DNA of 64,000 nucleotides from Alistipes sp. Zagget8 (GCA_001941065.1 MSHJ01000005.1:248001-312000), one strand, 5' to 3'; positions 47,333 through 56,691 are shown, counted from the stretch's first letter. The notes: generated by a model from the letters alone, not told the origin. Numbers and translations are program-made.

Positions 47333-47929
47333 TCAGAAGAGCATCCACTGATTGGAAAGCACGATCCGCAGGACTTTGTAGGCGCGGGACTTGTGCGTGC
47401 GCACGGTGTTGACCGAGATGCCGAGCACGTCGGCGATCTCCTGGTTGGAGAGCCCTTCGACGGCCATGTTCAGTACCTGCCGGCCCATGTCCGGGAGTCC
47501 TTCGATCGCCTGCGAGATAATCAGCGACGACTCTTCGCGCATGATGGCGTCGATGAAGAACTCCTCGCTTTTTTTCTCATTGCGTTCGTGTTTGTAATGC
47601 GCCGCCTGCATTTCGGCATAGCGGTTGCGTATCTGCTCGTGGCGCAGGTGGTTGAGGCATTTGTTGCGCAGGGTCTTGTAGAGGAATCCCTTGGCCATGT
47701 ATTCGTTGTCGAACGTGCATCCCTGTTCGAGCAGGGCTACGAAAGCCTCTTGCACGAGGTCCTCGCACACGTCACGGCTCTGGACGAAATTCCGGGCGAA
47801 CGAGACGAACATGGGATAATAGCTCCGGAAGAATTCGGGGATATTTCCCCCCCCCTCCGAACTGCGGAATACAGGGGCTTTCGGGCCGTTGTATGTTCCG
47901 TCCTTATCCATGGTTTCTTCGTCTCTCAT
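47333..47929 (-). CDS. RNA polymerase sigma-70 factor, ECF subfamily (FecI-like)
   Basis: DLVQEAFVALLEQ region 2; LPDMGRQVLNMAVEGLSNQEIADVLGISVNTVRTHKSRAYKVL region 4. Confidence 0.95.
   Translation of the reverse strand: MRDEETMDKDGTYNGPKAPVFRSSEGGGNIPEFFRSYYPMFVSFARNFVQSRDVCEDLVQEAFVALLEQGCTFDNEYMAKGFLYKTLRNKCLNHLRHEQIRNRYAEMQAAHYKHERNEKKSEEFFIDAIMREESSLIISQAIEGLPDMGRQVLNMAVEGLSNQEIADVLGISVNTVRTHKSRAYKVLRIVLSNQWMLF
47847..47855. repeat. C9/G9 homopolymer in the 5' coding region of the ECF sigma gene
   Basis: atatttccccccccctccga; encodes part of SSEGGGNIP. Confidence 0.9.
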
Positions 47930-47969
47930 TCAACTAACCTTTGCTGCGGACGCAGCTTCCTCTTGCGGT

Positions 47970-48001
47970 CAAATATACTCGCTTTTTGGATAAATTACAA
48001 A
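47970..48001 (-). promoter_or_regulatory. Vegetative promoter of the ECF sigma gene (TTTG-N20-TATATTTG on minus strand)
   Basis: CAAATATA at 47970-47977 and CAAA at 47998-48001 on + strand. Confidence 0.65.
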
Positions 48002-48045
48002 AAAAATTACAAAACGCTGCGGTTTTCGGTCCTCCCCGATACGCA

Positions 48046-48080
48046 AAAACGGCCCGAATCTCCTGATCCGGACCGTTTTA
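48046..48080 (-). terminator. Terminator downstream of the small membrane protein gene
   Basis: AAAACGGcCCG...CGGaCCGTTTT imperfect stem with flanking A/T runs. Confidence 0.7.
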
Positions 48081-48094
48081 ACGCGGGATGACAT

Positions 48095-48391
48095 TTATAA
48101 GTTCAGGTACAGACAGACCAGGCCGATCAAAGCCCCGACTCCCGCCGCTGCCAGAATCGTGATCCCGACGATCCTTTTGCGCCGTTCGCGCCGGGCCTGT
48201 TCGCGTATTTCCCGTTTTATGGCGGCGATTTGCTCGGGCGGGAAGGTTTTTTCCGCCGTCCGGCGCCCGTCCGGATCGGTTCCCGTATACATCGCACGGA
48301 GTTTCGCGGTCTGTTCACGGTGTTTGCGCAGCTGGGCCCGGTTGGCCTCGCTGCGTTTGATCATGTCGAATACGTGTCCTGCGAAACTCAT
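48095..48391 (-). CDS. Hypothetical small membrane protein
   Basis: 98-aa ORF with basic soluble N-terminal region and C-terminal TM helix. Confidence 0.6.
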   Translation of the reverse strand: MSFAGHVFDMIKRSEANRAQLRKHREQTAKLRAMYTGTDPDGRRTAEKTFPPEQIAAIKREIREQARRERRKRIVGITILAAAGVGALIGLVCLYLNL

Positions 48392-48398
48392 CCCTGCC

Positions 48399-49715
48399 TT
48401 ATTTTATAAAGAACCGGTAAATATCGTTTCCGTTGGCGTACAACAGCAGGAACAGGATGATGATCAGCCCGACATACTGGGCTCCTTCCAACACCTTGTC
48501 GCTCACCTTGCGGCCCGTCACCATCTCCCAGAAGGTGAATATAGCGTGCCCGCCGTCCAATCCCGGAATCGGCAGGATGTTCATCACCGCGAGGATGATC
48601 GACAGGAAGGCGGTTTTCAGCCAGAAATCCTGCCAGTCCCACGTGGAGGGGAAGATGCTGCCGATGGCGAGGAACCCGCCCAGCTCCTCGTACATCTTGG
48701 TCTTGGGCTGTACGATCATCTTCAGCTGGTCCCAGTAGGAGGAGATCATGTCGCCGGCCCGGCGGAAACCCGCCGGAATCGATTCCCAGAAGGTATACTC
48801 CTGCGTGCGGAACTTGTAGGGATTGTATGCGAACACGCCGAGCTTCCCCTCTTCCGAAACGGGCAGTTTGAATTCGACGGGCATACCCCCTTCGCGCACT
48901 ACCGACAGCCGCACCGAGTCTCCGGCGTGCAATTTCAGGTAATCCGTATAACCGCGGTAGTCGAGTCCCCGCATTTCGTCGATGCCGACAATCTCGTCGC
49001 CTTTCTGCAGCCGTGCGGCCGTCGGGGCCACGACGCTGTCGATCAGGAAGGGCATGCGCTGGACGAGGAGTTTTTCATACCCTTTGTTCTGACGCATGGC
49101 GATCAGTTCATCGAGCGGGAGCGTCAGCTCGATCTGCTCTCCGCCGCGCTCCACGACCACCCGGCGGTCGCCCTCGGTAATCAGCAGCGCGTTGAGGAAC
49201 GTGTTCAGGTTCTCCACCTTCCCGCCGTCGATGCTCACCAGCCGGTCCCCGTCGCGGAATCCGAGGCTGTGGCCCGTTTCGTTGAAATTGTAGCCCCATC
49301 GGGCATCCTCGTTCGAGAAATAGCTTTCGCCCCACGTGTAGCTGACGCCGATGTAAATGGTGACGGCCAGCAGGACGTTCATCACCACGCCGGCAATCAT
49401 CACCAGAAAGCGTTTCCAGGCGGGTTTCGACCGGAACTCCCAGGGCTGCGGGGGCTGTTTCTGATACTCCTTGTCCATCGATTCGTCGATCATGCCGGCG
49501 ATTTTGCAGTATCCGCCCAGCGGCAGCCACCCGAGTCCGTATTCGGTGTGTCCGCGCCGGAACTTGAACAGCGAGAATCCCAGGTCGAAGAAGATGTAGA
49601 ATTTGTCGACGCGGATTTTGAAGACCCGCGCCATGATGTAGTGTCCCAGTTCGTGGATGCCCACGAGGATGGTGAAACAGAGGAAGAACTGAATGATCTT
49701 GATTAAAATATCCAT
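48399..49715 (-). CDS. rseP: RIP metalloprotease RseP (site-2 protease, M50)
   Basis: VGIHELGHYIMARVFKI zinc motif, PDZ regions, LPIPGLDGGHAIF. Confidence 0.95.
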   Translation of the reverse strand: MDILIKIIQFFLCFTILVGIHELGHYIMARVFKIRVDKFYIFFDLGFSLFKFRRGHTEYGLGWLPLGGYCKIAGMIDESMDKEYQKQPPQPWEFRSKPAWKRFLVMIAGVVMNVLLAVTIYIGVSYTWGESYFSNEDARWGYNFNETGHSLGFRDGDRLVSIDGGKVENLNTFLNALLITEGDRRVVVERGGEQIELTLPLDELIAMRQNKGYEKLLVQRMPFLIDSVVAPTAARLQKGDEIVGIDEMRGLDYRGYTDYLKLHAGDSVRLSVVREGGMPVEFKLPVSEEGKLGVFAYNPYKFRTQEYTFWESIPAGFRRAGDMISSYWDQLKMIVQPKTKMYEELGGFLAIGSIFPSTWDWQDFWLKTAFLSIILAVMNILPIPGLDGGHAIFTFWEMVTGRKVSDKVLEGAQYVGLIIILFLLLYANGNDIYRFFIK

Positions 49716-49728
49716 TTTCGGAATGTGG

Positions 49729-50880
49729 TTACAGTTTCAGGAATTCCGCCGCCAGCGCACGGGCTTCGGCGTCGGCGTCGGCATAATCCGCCAGGGTGGG
49801 CGAGGGGATGAACGCCGCGTGTTCCAGCGCATGGCGGATGGTGCGCACGATGTCGAGCCACGCACACTTGCGGGCGAGGAACGCGGCCACCGCCACTTCG
49901 TTTGCTCCGTTCATCGTGCAGGCCGCCGTCCCTTTGCGCCGCAGGCAGTCGTAGGCGATGTCCAGCGCCGGGTATTTCGCGCGATCCACCTCGGCGAATG
50001 TGAGCTGCGGATGGTTCAGAAAGTTGAACCGCTCGCCCGGACGGTTCGCCCGGTCGGGGAACAGCAGGGCGAAACTGATCGGCATGCGCATGTCGGGAGT
50101 CCCCAGCTGGGCCTTGATGGCCCCGTCCTCGAATTCGACCATCGAATGCACGATCGATTGCGGGTGCAGCAGCACCGAAATCCGCTCGGCGGGGGTGCCG
50201 AACAGCCAGTGGGCCTCGATCACCTCGAAGCCCTTGTTGACCAGCGTCGACGAATCGATGGTGATCTTCGCGCCCATATCCCATTGAGGGTGGCGCAGCG
50301 CCTGTTCCACCGTGACGTTCGCCAGCTCTTCGGCCGCGAGGTCGCGGAACGCCCCGCCGCTGCAGGTGACGATCAGCCTTCTGACCGGGGCGCGTTCGCC
50401 CACGAGGCACTGGAAGATGGCCGAATGCTCCGAGTCGATCGGGATCACCGGGGCCTTCCGCTCCCGGGCCAGCGGCATCACATAGGCGCCGCCCACCACC
50501 AGCGACTCCTTGTTGGCCAGCGCCAGCTTTTTGCCCGCCTCGATGGCCGCCACCGTGGGCGCCAGTCCCGCGTAGCCCACCAGGGCGTTGACCACCACCT
50601 CCGTGTCGCCGCCTCCGGCGACCTGCGCCACGGCGTCGTCCCCGGCGTAAACCTTCGTGTCGGTGTCTGCGAGCGCGTCGCTCAGGGCCGCATAGTGGCT
50701 TTTGTCGGCGATCACCACCGTGTCGGCGTCGAATTCCCGGGCCTGCTGTGCGAGCCTCTCCCAGTTGCGGTTGGCCGTGAGGATGCGGGCCTCGAACCGG
50801 TCGGGGTTTTCGCGGACGATGTCGAGCGTCTGCACGCCGATCGAGCCGGTCGAACCCAGTATGGCAAGTCGTTGTTTCAT
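49729..50880 (-). CDS. dxr: 1-deoxy-D-xylulose-5-phosphate reductoisomerase
   Basis: LAILGSTGSIGVQTLDIV, ANKESLVVGG, DSEHSAIFQCL, MNGANEVAVAAFL. Confidence 0.97.
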   Translation of the reverse strand: MKQRLAILGSTGSIGVQTLDIVRENPDRFEARILTANRNWERLAQQAREFDADTVVIADKSHYAALSDALADTDTKVYAGDDAVAQVAGGGDTEVVVNALVGYAGLAPTVAAIEAGKKLALANKESLVVGGAYVMPLARERKAPVIPIDSEHSAIFQCLVGERAPVRRLIVTCSGGAFRDLAAEELANVTVEQALRHPQWDMGAKITIDSSTLVNKGFEVIEAHWLFGTPAERISVLLHPQSIVHSMVEFEDGAIKAQLGTPDMRMPISFALLFPDRANRPGERFNFLNHPQLTFAEVDRAKYPALDIAYDCLRRKGTAACTMNGANEVAVAAFLARKCAWLDIVRTIRHALEHAAFIPSPTLADYADADAEARALAAEFLKL

Positions 50881-50887
50881 GCGTTTG

Positions 50888-51757
50888 TCAGAAGACGATG
50901 TATCCCTCGGGGTCCACGGGTTTGCCGTTGTTCCAGAGTTCGAATTCGAAGAGTTTCACCTCGCCGTTTCCGGCTTCGGCGTTGTATCCGATCAGCTCGC
51001 CCGCGCGGATTGTCTGTCCTGTCGACACGAGCGACTGCGAGAGGTTCTTGTAGACCGAGATCAGGTTTCCGGCATGCTGCAATACCACCGTGTAACCCGT
51101 TTCGGGGGCCCACAGGCTCTGCACGACCGTGCCTTTGTCGATGGCCGCGATGCGGTCGCCGGCCGCCGCCGCGATCTTCACGCCGAAATTCCCCTGCTTG
51201 ATGTCGAACTTTCCGGTGATGATTCCCTCGACGGGCGTCACCAGCTCGATCGACTCGCGGACCTTGCGGCGCGACCCTTCGCTGCGGGGCGCTATGGCAT
51301 ACTCCCCGTCTCCCTCCATCTGGGCCCTCAGCAGCGAGTCCTCGGGCGAGGGCATCACCAGCACCTTGCTGATGCGCGACGAGTCCGACGTAGCCAGCGT
51401 CCGTGCCACGGGGGTGCGTCCCTCCAGAATCAGGGCGATGTTGCGGTTGTAGGTCATCATGTCGTTCATCACGCGCTCCATCGAGTCGAGCCGGATGATG
51501 TTCTGCAGGAGGCTTTCGCGCGAACGGTCGGCCTCGGTGCGGTACCCGGGCAGGAACTCCAGCACGGGGCTGTACGCCACCAGCGACAGCGTGAGGATGA
51601 ACAGCAGCAGGACGAACGCCACCAGCCCGGCGAAGATGCTTGCGGGAGAGAGGTGTATGTGCCACTCCTCGGAGTTGTCCGTGGCGTTGAGCATGTTGAA
51701 GCGGCGTTTTCGGAACAGGCCGCGCCACCACATCCGTATTCTCTTCAGAAATTTCAT
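50888..51757 (-). CDS. M23 family metallopeptidase (LysM-less, single TM)
   Basis: N-terminal TM; GVKIAAAAGDRIAAIDKGTVVQS and VVLQHAGNLISVYKNL; degenerate M23 fold; start at MKFLKRI. Confidence 0.75.
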   Translation of the reverse strand: MKFLKRIRMWWRGLFRKRRFNMLNATDNSEEWHIHLSPASIFAGLVAFVLLLFILTLSLVAYSPVLEFLPGYRTEADRSRESLLQNIIRLDSMERVMNDMMTYNRNIALILEGRTPVARTLATSDSSRISKVLVMPSPEDSLLRAQMEGDGEYAIAPRSEGSRRKVRESIELVTPVEGIITGKFDIKQGNFGVKIAAAAGDRIAAIDKGTVVQSLWAPETGYTVVLQHAGNLISVYKNLSQSLVSTGQTIRAGELIGYNAEAGNGEVKLFEFELWNNGKPVDPEGYIVF

Positions 51758-51790
51758 TTTCCGGGAACGTTTTTTCGGGGTTACGTCTGA

Positions 51791-51798
51791 CAAAGGTA
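51791..51798 (-). promoter_or_regulatory. -7 box (TACCTTTG) of the M23 peptidase gene
   Basis: CAAAGGTA on + strand 34 nt upstream of the start codon; no well-spaced -33. Confidence 0.45.
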
Positions 51799-51817
51799 GC
51801 CAAAATTCCAAAAAACC

Positions 51818-51848
51818 TTTGGCATCGCCTTTAAAATTTTTACCTTTG
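51818..51848 (+). promoter_or_regulatory. Vegetative promoter of the nucleotidyltransferase gene (TTTG-N19-TACCTTTG)
   Basis: TTTG 51818-51821 and TACCTTTG 51841-51848. Confidence 0.75.
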
Positions 51849-51888
51849 CAGTTGCTTTGAACCTAAACGTCAAAAACAGATAAAAAGT

Positions 51889-52800
51889 ATGGTCAAACCT
51901 ACACTACTGGTCCTGGCGGCGGGCATGGGCTCCCGCTACGGATCGCTCAAGCAGATGGACGGCGTCGGTCCCAACAACGAAGCTATCATCGACTATTCGG
52001 TCTACGACGCTATCCGCGCCGGTTTCGGCAAGGTTGTCTTTGTCATCCGCCACTCTTTCGAGAAGGAGTTCCGCGAGGTCTTTTCGGCCGACCGCTTCGG
52101 CGGACGCATCGCCGTCGATTTCGTTTTTCAGGAGCTGGACTGCCTTCCCGAGGGGCTTACGGTCCCCGAAGGGCGCGTGAAGCCGTGGGGCACGAACCAC
52201 GCCGTGATGATGGCAGCCGATGCTGTTCACGAGCCGTTCGCCGTAATCAACGCCGACGATTTCTACGGTGCCGAGGCTTATAAGACCATCGGCGACTACC
52301 TCTCGCAGCTCGGCGAGTCGAAGAACCGCTACTGTATGGTGGCCTACGACCTGAACCGGACGCTTTCGGAGAACGGTACGGTTTCGCGGGGTGTCTGCGG
52401 CGTCGATGCCGAGGGCAATCTCACCTCGATGGTCGAGCGCACGCAGATCGAGCGCATGCCCGACGGCCGGATTGTCTTCCACGACGGCGGCGCCGACGAG
52501 GTCCTCGCCGAGGATACGCCGGTTTCGATGAACCTTTTCGGTTTCACGCCCGATTTCTTCGGCTATTCGAAGGAGTATTTTGCGAAATGGGTCGCTGAAA
52601 ATCGCGAAAACCTCAAATCGGAGTTCTACATTCCGACGATGGTCAACAAGCTGATCGGCGACGGCACGGCTTCGCTGCGCGTGCTGCGTTCGGCCGCCCA
52701 GTGGCACGGCGTCACCTATAAGGAGGACAAACCGGCGCTGATGGCCGCCATCGAGAAGATGATCGCCGAGGGGAAATACCCGCGGAATTTGTGGGCATAA
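51889..52800 (+). CDS. Nucleotidyltransferase (sugar-1-phosphate nucleotidylyltransferase-like)
   Basis: LLVLAAGMGSRYGSLKQMDGVG and FAVINADDFYG motifs. Confidence 0.88.
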   Translation: MVKPTLLVLAAGMGSRYGSLKQMDGVGPNNEAIIDYSVYDAIRAGFGKVVFVIRHSFEKEFREVFSADRFGGRIAVDFVFQELDCLPEGLTVPEGRVKPWGTNHAVMMAADAVHEPFAVINADDFYGAEAYKTIGDYLSQLGESKNRYCMVAYDLNRTLSENGTVSRGVCGVDAEGNLTSMVERTQIERMPDGRIVFHDGGADEVLAEDTPVSMNLFGFTPDFFGYSKEYFAKWVAENRENLKSEFYIPTMVNKLIGDGTASLRVLRSAAQWHGVTYKEDKPALMAAIEKMIAEGKYPRNLWA

Positions 52801-52816
52801 CCGTTCTGTCCGATTC

Positions 52817-52853
52817 AAAAAGCGAGGCCTCTGTAAAGAAGCCTCGCTTTTTT
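52817..52853. terminator. Bidirectional rho-independent terminator between convergent genes
   Basis: AAAAAGCGAGGC-ctctgtaaagaa-GCCTCGCTTTTTTT. Confidence 0.9.
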
Positions 52854-52877
52854 AGTGTCGTATGAACCCGGACTGCG

Positions 52878-53267
52878 TCAGTCCAGAAACCCTTCCTTCA
52901 CCAACTGTTCGCGGATGCGGACCCAGTCGGCCACGGGGCGTTTCACGCCGTCCACGAACCGCAGGGGACATCCCAGGCTGCTGTCGTCGATGTAGAGGTC
53001 GGCATGGACCTTCGGCGAGGAGGTCCAGCGCTTCTGCCCCGGGTTTTCGTTCACGGCGTAGAGCGGTATGCCGTTCCTGCGGAACCACTCCGCGGCCTGG
53101 TCCAGCAGTTTGCCGTGGCGCATCGAGAAGAGGATGAGCCGGCATCCGTTGCCGGTGAGTTCTTTCAGCACCGGGACAGCACCCGCATCCTCCCCGATTT
53201 CGGGGTAGGCGTATGTCACCACCGTGCCGTCGAAGTCTATCGCTATGGTTGCATCCCTGATTGCCAT
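52878..53267 (-). CDS. HAD-like hydrolase, BT0820 type
   Basis: IAIDFDGTVV, LILFSMRHGKLLDQA, DLYIDDSSLGCPL. Confidence 0.85.
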   Translation of the reverse strand: MAIRDATIAIDFDGTVVTYAYPEIGEDAGAVPVLKELTGNGCRLILFSMRHGKLLDQAAEWFRRNGIPLYAVNENPGQKRWTSSPKVHADLYIDDSSLGCPLRFVDGVKRPVADWVRIREQLVKEGFLD

Positions 53268-53270
53268 TCG

Positions 53271-55730
53271 TTACCGTTTGATTTTGTGCGACAGCGACCG
53301 GAAGAACGCCTTGATCCGCTTGCGGTAGCTCACCTCCTTGTATTCGTCGCCGTAACCGTACCCATAGCCGTATCCATACCCGTATCCGTAGCCGTACCCG
53401 TAACCGTGTCGGCGCGAGCGGGTTCCGTTCAGGACAATGGCCATATTGTGCAGTTTCTTCTCGCGGTAGAGCCGTTCGATGTCGGGCAGCTGGCGCCGGT
53501 CGAGGACGCCTTCGCGCACGATGTAGATGCAGAGGTCCGCGAGCCGGTCGGTGATGATGGCGTCGGCCACCGACATGGCGGGCGTGCTGTCGATGAAGAT
53601 ATAGTCGTACATTCCGCGCAGCTCCGCCACCAGTTTGTCGAGTTTGTCCGAGAGGAGCATCTCCGTGGGGTTGGGCGGCTGAATGCCGGCATAGATCACG
53701 TCGAGGTTGTCGTGGAACCCGGTTTTTTCGATCAGCTTGCCGAGGTCGGTCTCCGTGCCCGCAAGATATCCGGTGATTCCTCTTTTGCTGTTGCCGTGGC
53801 CAAGTTGGGTCGAGAGTGCGTGACGCCGGAGGTCGAGGTCTATCAGCAGCACGCGCTTGCCGGCCATGGCTAGCGTCATCGCCAGGTTCGTCGCCACGAA
53901 AGTCTTTCCGGCGTGGGGGTCCGACGAGGTGAAGAGGATGGTGTGTATTTCGTTTCCGGCCGAGACGTTCATGAACGTCATGTTCGAACGTAGCATGCGG
54001 AAAGCCTCCGACAGGGCGTCGCGTCCCGTTTCGCGCACCACGATTCCCGAATCTCCGCCGACTCCGCCTTCGGAGTAGGGGATGTCGCCCAGGAACGGAG
54101 CGCTGATGTTGTCCTCCACGTCCTTGCGTCCGCGGATGGTCGTGTCGAGCATGCCGATCAGGTAGAGCAGTCCGAACGGGATTGCCAGCCCCACGATCAG
54201 GGCGATGGCCAGGATCAGCATCGGGCGCGGCGACACGGGGATGGTGCTTCCGTAAGCCAGGTCGATGATGCGGGCGTTGCTCTCGGCGACGGCGTAGTTG
54301 AGCTGCGTCTCCTCCTGTTTGTTGAGCAGGTAGAGGAACAGCTCCTCCTTGATTTTCTGCTGGCGGGTGATGCCCAGGATGACCTTTTCCTGCGAAGGCA
54401 TGGTCGAGATGCGGCGGTTGGCCTGCGTCTCCTCCTTGCGCATGGCGTCGCGCTGGATGATGAGCGTCGAGATGTGCGAGTCGAGCGATGCGATGATCGA
54501 GCGGCGCACGGAGGCCAGCAGGTTGTCGAGGTTCTGAATCACGGGGCTGCGGTCCGAGCTGTTCTCCATCAGTTTTTCGCGCCGCAGGATGGCGTTGTTG
54601 TAGTCTTCGATCTGCGACGAAATGCCCTGATTGGTCACTGACGCCATCATGGGAATCAGCTCCCCGGCGTTTTTCGCGTCGTTCAGGTAGGTGCGGATGA
54701 ATTCCGCGACATTGATCTGGTTTTCGAGCGAGAGACCTTCGGCCTTGTATTTACTGCTCTCCGAGACGCTGCGGGCGGCCTCCGAGGTGATGTCGACCAT
54801 CTGGTTGTCCTTCTTGATGTCCTCGATGTCGCGGTCCACGTCGCCCAGTTCGCGGCCGATGACCGCCAGACGGGCCTTGATGAATTCGGCCGTCGTGACC
54901 GATACGCGGCGTTTGTCGTCGACGGCATCCTCGTTGTAGACGGTGATCAGCGTGTTGAGCACGTCTTCGGCACGCCGGGGCACGGAGTTGTTCATCGAGA
55001 CCGTCACCACCGAAGCCTGCTTGTTGGCCACGTCGCTCTTCACGGCGCTGCGGTAGGCGTTCGTCGTCCGCGACAGCGAATTTTTCACCACGCGGATCGG
55101 GGTCCCGATGTATTCGGGCTTCATGTAGAGGCTCTTGTTGACGACGACCTGCCCGACGGGCGTCGGAATCGTGTCGCCGTAGGCGGCCGTGATGACGCTG
55201 CGGGTCTCCTGCTTGGTGACGAATTTGTCCTCGAAATTCGTCAGCCGCACCTTGTCTCCTTCGAGGGGCGTTACCTCCATGGCGAGCGACAGGTTGTCGC
55301 TGTTGTTGACGAATGCCACCTCGATCGGCGACTGAGCGTAGAGGTTCCGCCTGCGGAGGCGTTCGCGCACGGAGTAGTTGACCGTGAGGTCGAGCCGTTT
55401 GACGACCTCGGTCATCAGGCGCCGCGACTGGAGGATGAAGACCTCGTTGTCGACGCTGCGGCGGTTCTGGAATCCGGCCAGGTCGCTGAATGCGGTCAGT
55501 TCGAGGTCGCCGCCCTTGCGGCTGTCCTTGACGAGGATGGTCGCCGTGCGGCTGTATATCTTGGGGGTGCTTGCCAGGTAGTAGTAGGCCATGCAGAGGC
55601 ACACGAATGCCGAGAGCACGAACCAGTACCAGTTGGCTATGACCATGCGGAGGATGTCGTGCAGCGTGACGGCGCCGGTCATTTCATCGTTGCCCTGCTG
55701 CTGCATGGAGTTTATCTGCTGTTCGGTCAT
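53271..55730 (-). CDS. Polysaccharide biosynthesis tyrosine autokinase (Wzc-like BY-kinase) with (GY)9 tail
   Basis: Wzz domain, TM segments, FTSSDPHAGKTFVATNLAMTLA Walker A, LLIDLDLRR, FIDSTPA, C-terminal Tyr cluster. Confidence 0.95.
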   Translation of the reverse strand: MTEQQINSMQQQGNDEMTGAVTLHDILRMVIANWYWFVLSAFVCLCMAYYYLASTPKIYSRTATILVKDSRKGGDLELTAFSDLAGFQNRRSVDNEVFILQSRRLMTEVVKRLDLTVNYSVRERLRRRNLYAQSPIEVAFVNNSDNLSLAMEVTPLEGDKVRLTNFEDKFVTKQETRSVITAAYGDTIPTPVGQVVVNKSLYMKPEYIGTPIRVVKNSLSRTTNAYRSAVKSDVANKQASVVTVSMNNSVPRRAEDVLNTLITVYNEDAVDDKRRVSVTTAEFIKARLAVIGRELGDVDRDIEDIKKDNQMVDITSEAARSVSESSKYKAEGLSLENQINVAEFIRTYLNDAKNAGELIPMMASVTNQGISSQIEDYNNAILRREKLMENSSDRSPVIQNLDNLLASVRRSIIASLDSHISTLIIQRDAMRKEETQANRRISTMPSQEKVILGITRQQKIKEELFLYLLNKQEETQLNYAVAESNARIIDLAYGSTIPVSPRPMLILAIALIVGLAIPFGLLYLIGMLDTTIRGRKDVEDNISAPFLGDIPYSEGGVGGDSGIVVRETGRDALSEAFRMLRSNMTFMNVSAGNEIHTILFTSSDPHAGKTFVATNLAMTLAMAGKRVLLIDLDLRRHALSTQLGHGNSKRGITGYLAGTETDLGKLIEKTGFHDNLDVIYAGIQPPNPTEMLLSDKLDKLVAELRGMYDYIFIDSTPAMSVADAIITDRLADLCIYIVREGVLDRRQLPDIERLYREKKLHNMAIVLNGTRSRRHGYGYGYGYGYGYGYGYGYGDEYKEVSYRKRIKAFFRSLSHKIKR
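53352..53405 (-). repeat. Hexanucleotide tandem repeat encoding (GY)9
   Basis: Nine imperfect GGNTAY hexamers read on the minus strand. Confidence 0.9.
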
Positions 55731-55739
55731 ATCGTCCGG

Positions 55740-56537
55740 CTATTTGGTGAGGGTTACGATGAGCGTGGCCACGGAGATGGCCGTACCCATCAGTGAAAGG
55801 TAGAAATTTCGGTTCTGGCTGATCTCTCCGGCCTGCGCCTTGTACTTGTTGGGCTTGACGTATACCACGTCGTTCTGCTGGAGGTAGTAGGCCGGGGAGT
55901 CGAACGTGTCCTTCGACGTGAGGTCGAGGACCTGTATCGTGCGCACGCCGTCGACCTCGCGCGTCACGATCACCTCCGAGCGCACGCCGTAGACGGTCAT
56001 GTCGCCGGCCATGGCCAGCGCATCGAAAATCGAGATCTTGTCGCGCGTGACATCGTAGAATCCGGGCCGCAGGACCTCGCCGATGACCGAGATCTTCATG
56101 TCGGCGAACTGCACGTTGACCGTCGGGTCGTTGATGTATCCGCCTTCCCGGATTTTGTCGGCGATGGCTTGCGCCAATTCGCTGCGGGTCTTTCCCGCGC
56201 ACTCGATTTTGCCGATCACGGGCATGTCGAGCATGCCTTTTTCGTCCACCGTGCGCATCTGCAGCGCCTGCGAACTCGCCGTACCGCTGATATTGTTTCC
56301 CGTCAGCGAGTTGTACGACGTCGAGGAGTTGAACGGCACGGCCAGTTCGGGGTCCTTGCTGTTGACGACGATGGTCAGCCGGTCGAGGGGCTTGATGCGT
56401 ATCTGGCCGTTTTCGGCGATTTGTTCGGGCGTAAAAGGCTGTGCGTCCTGCAGATACCACACGCGTTTCTGTGCCGAGCACGAAACGAGCAGGATGGCGA
56501 GAACTGCGCTCCCGATCAGAAGACGGAGTTGCTTCAT
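55740..56537 (-). CDS. Polysaccharide biosynthesis/export lipoprotein (Wza-like)
   Basis: Lipobox LVSCSAQ; KPLDRLTIVVNSKDPE; SVIGEVLRPGFYDV SLBB-like motif. Confidence 0.92.
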   Translation of the reverse strand: MKQLRLLIGSAVLAILLVSCSAQKRVWYLQDAQPFTPEQIAENGQIRIKPLDRLTIVVNSKDPELAVPFNSSTSYNSLTGNNISGTASSQALQMRTVDEKGMLDMPVIGKIECAGKTRSELAQAIADKIREGGYINDPTVNVQFADMKISVIGEVLRPGFYDVTRDKISIFDALAMAGDMTVYGVRSEVIVTREVDGVRTIQVLDLTSKDTFDSPAYYLQQNDVVYVKPNKYKAQAGEISQNRNFYLSLMGTAISVATLIVTLTK

Positions 56538-56691
56538 GTTAAATAAGGTGTATTTAATGAATTTACGAACGCAAAGGTAGTAATTATTCCGTTAAAAAAA
56601 AGGCTGTTCCGCGCAGTTATTTTACAAGAGTGTGCGCGATGGGGCGGATGTCGGGAAAAAATCGTATCTTTAACGTCCGAAATTACGAAAA

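Noticed and set aside
53352-53405. Short tandem array considered as CRISPR-like or VNTR-only element
   Set aside because: Repeats are 6 bp without spacers and encode the BY-kinase Tyr tail in frame.
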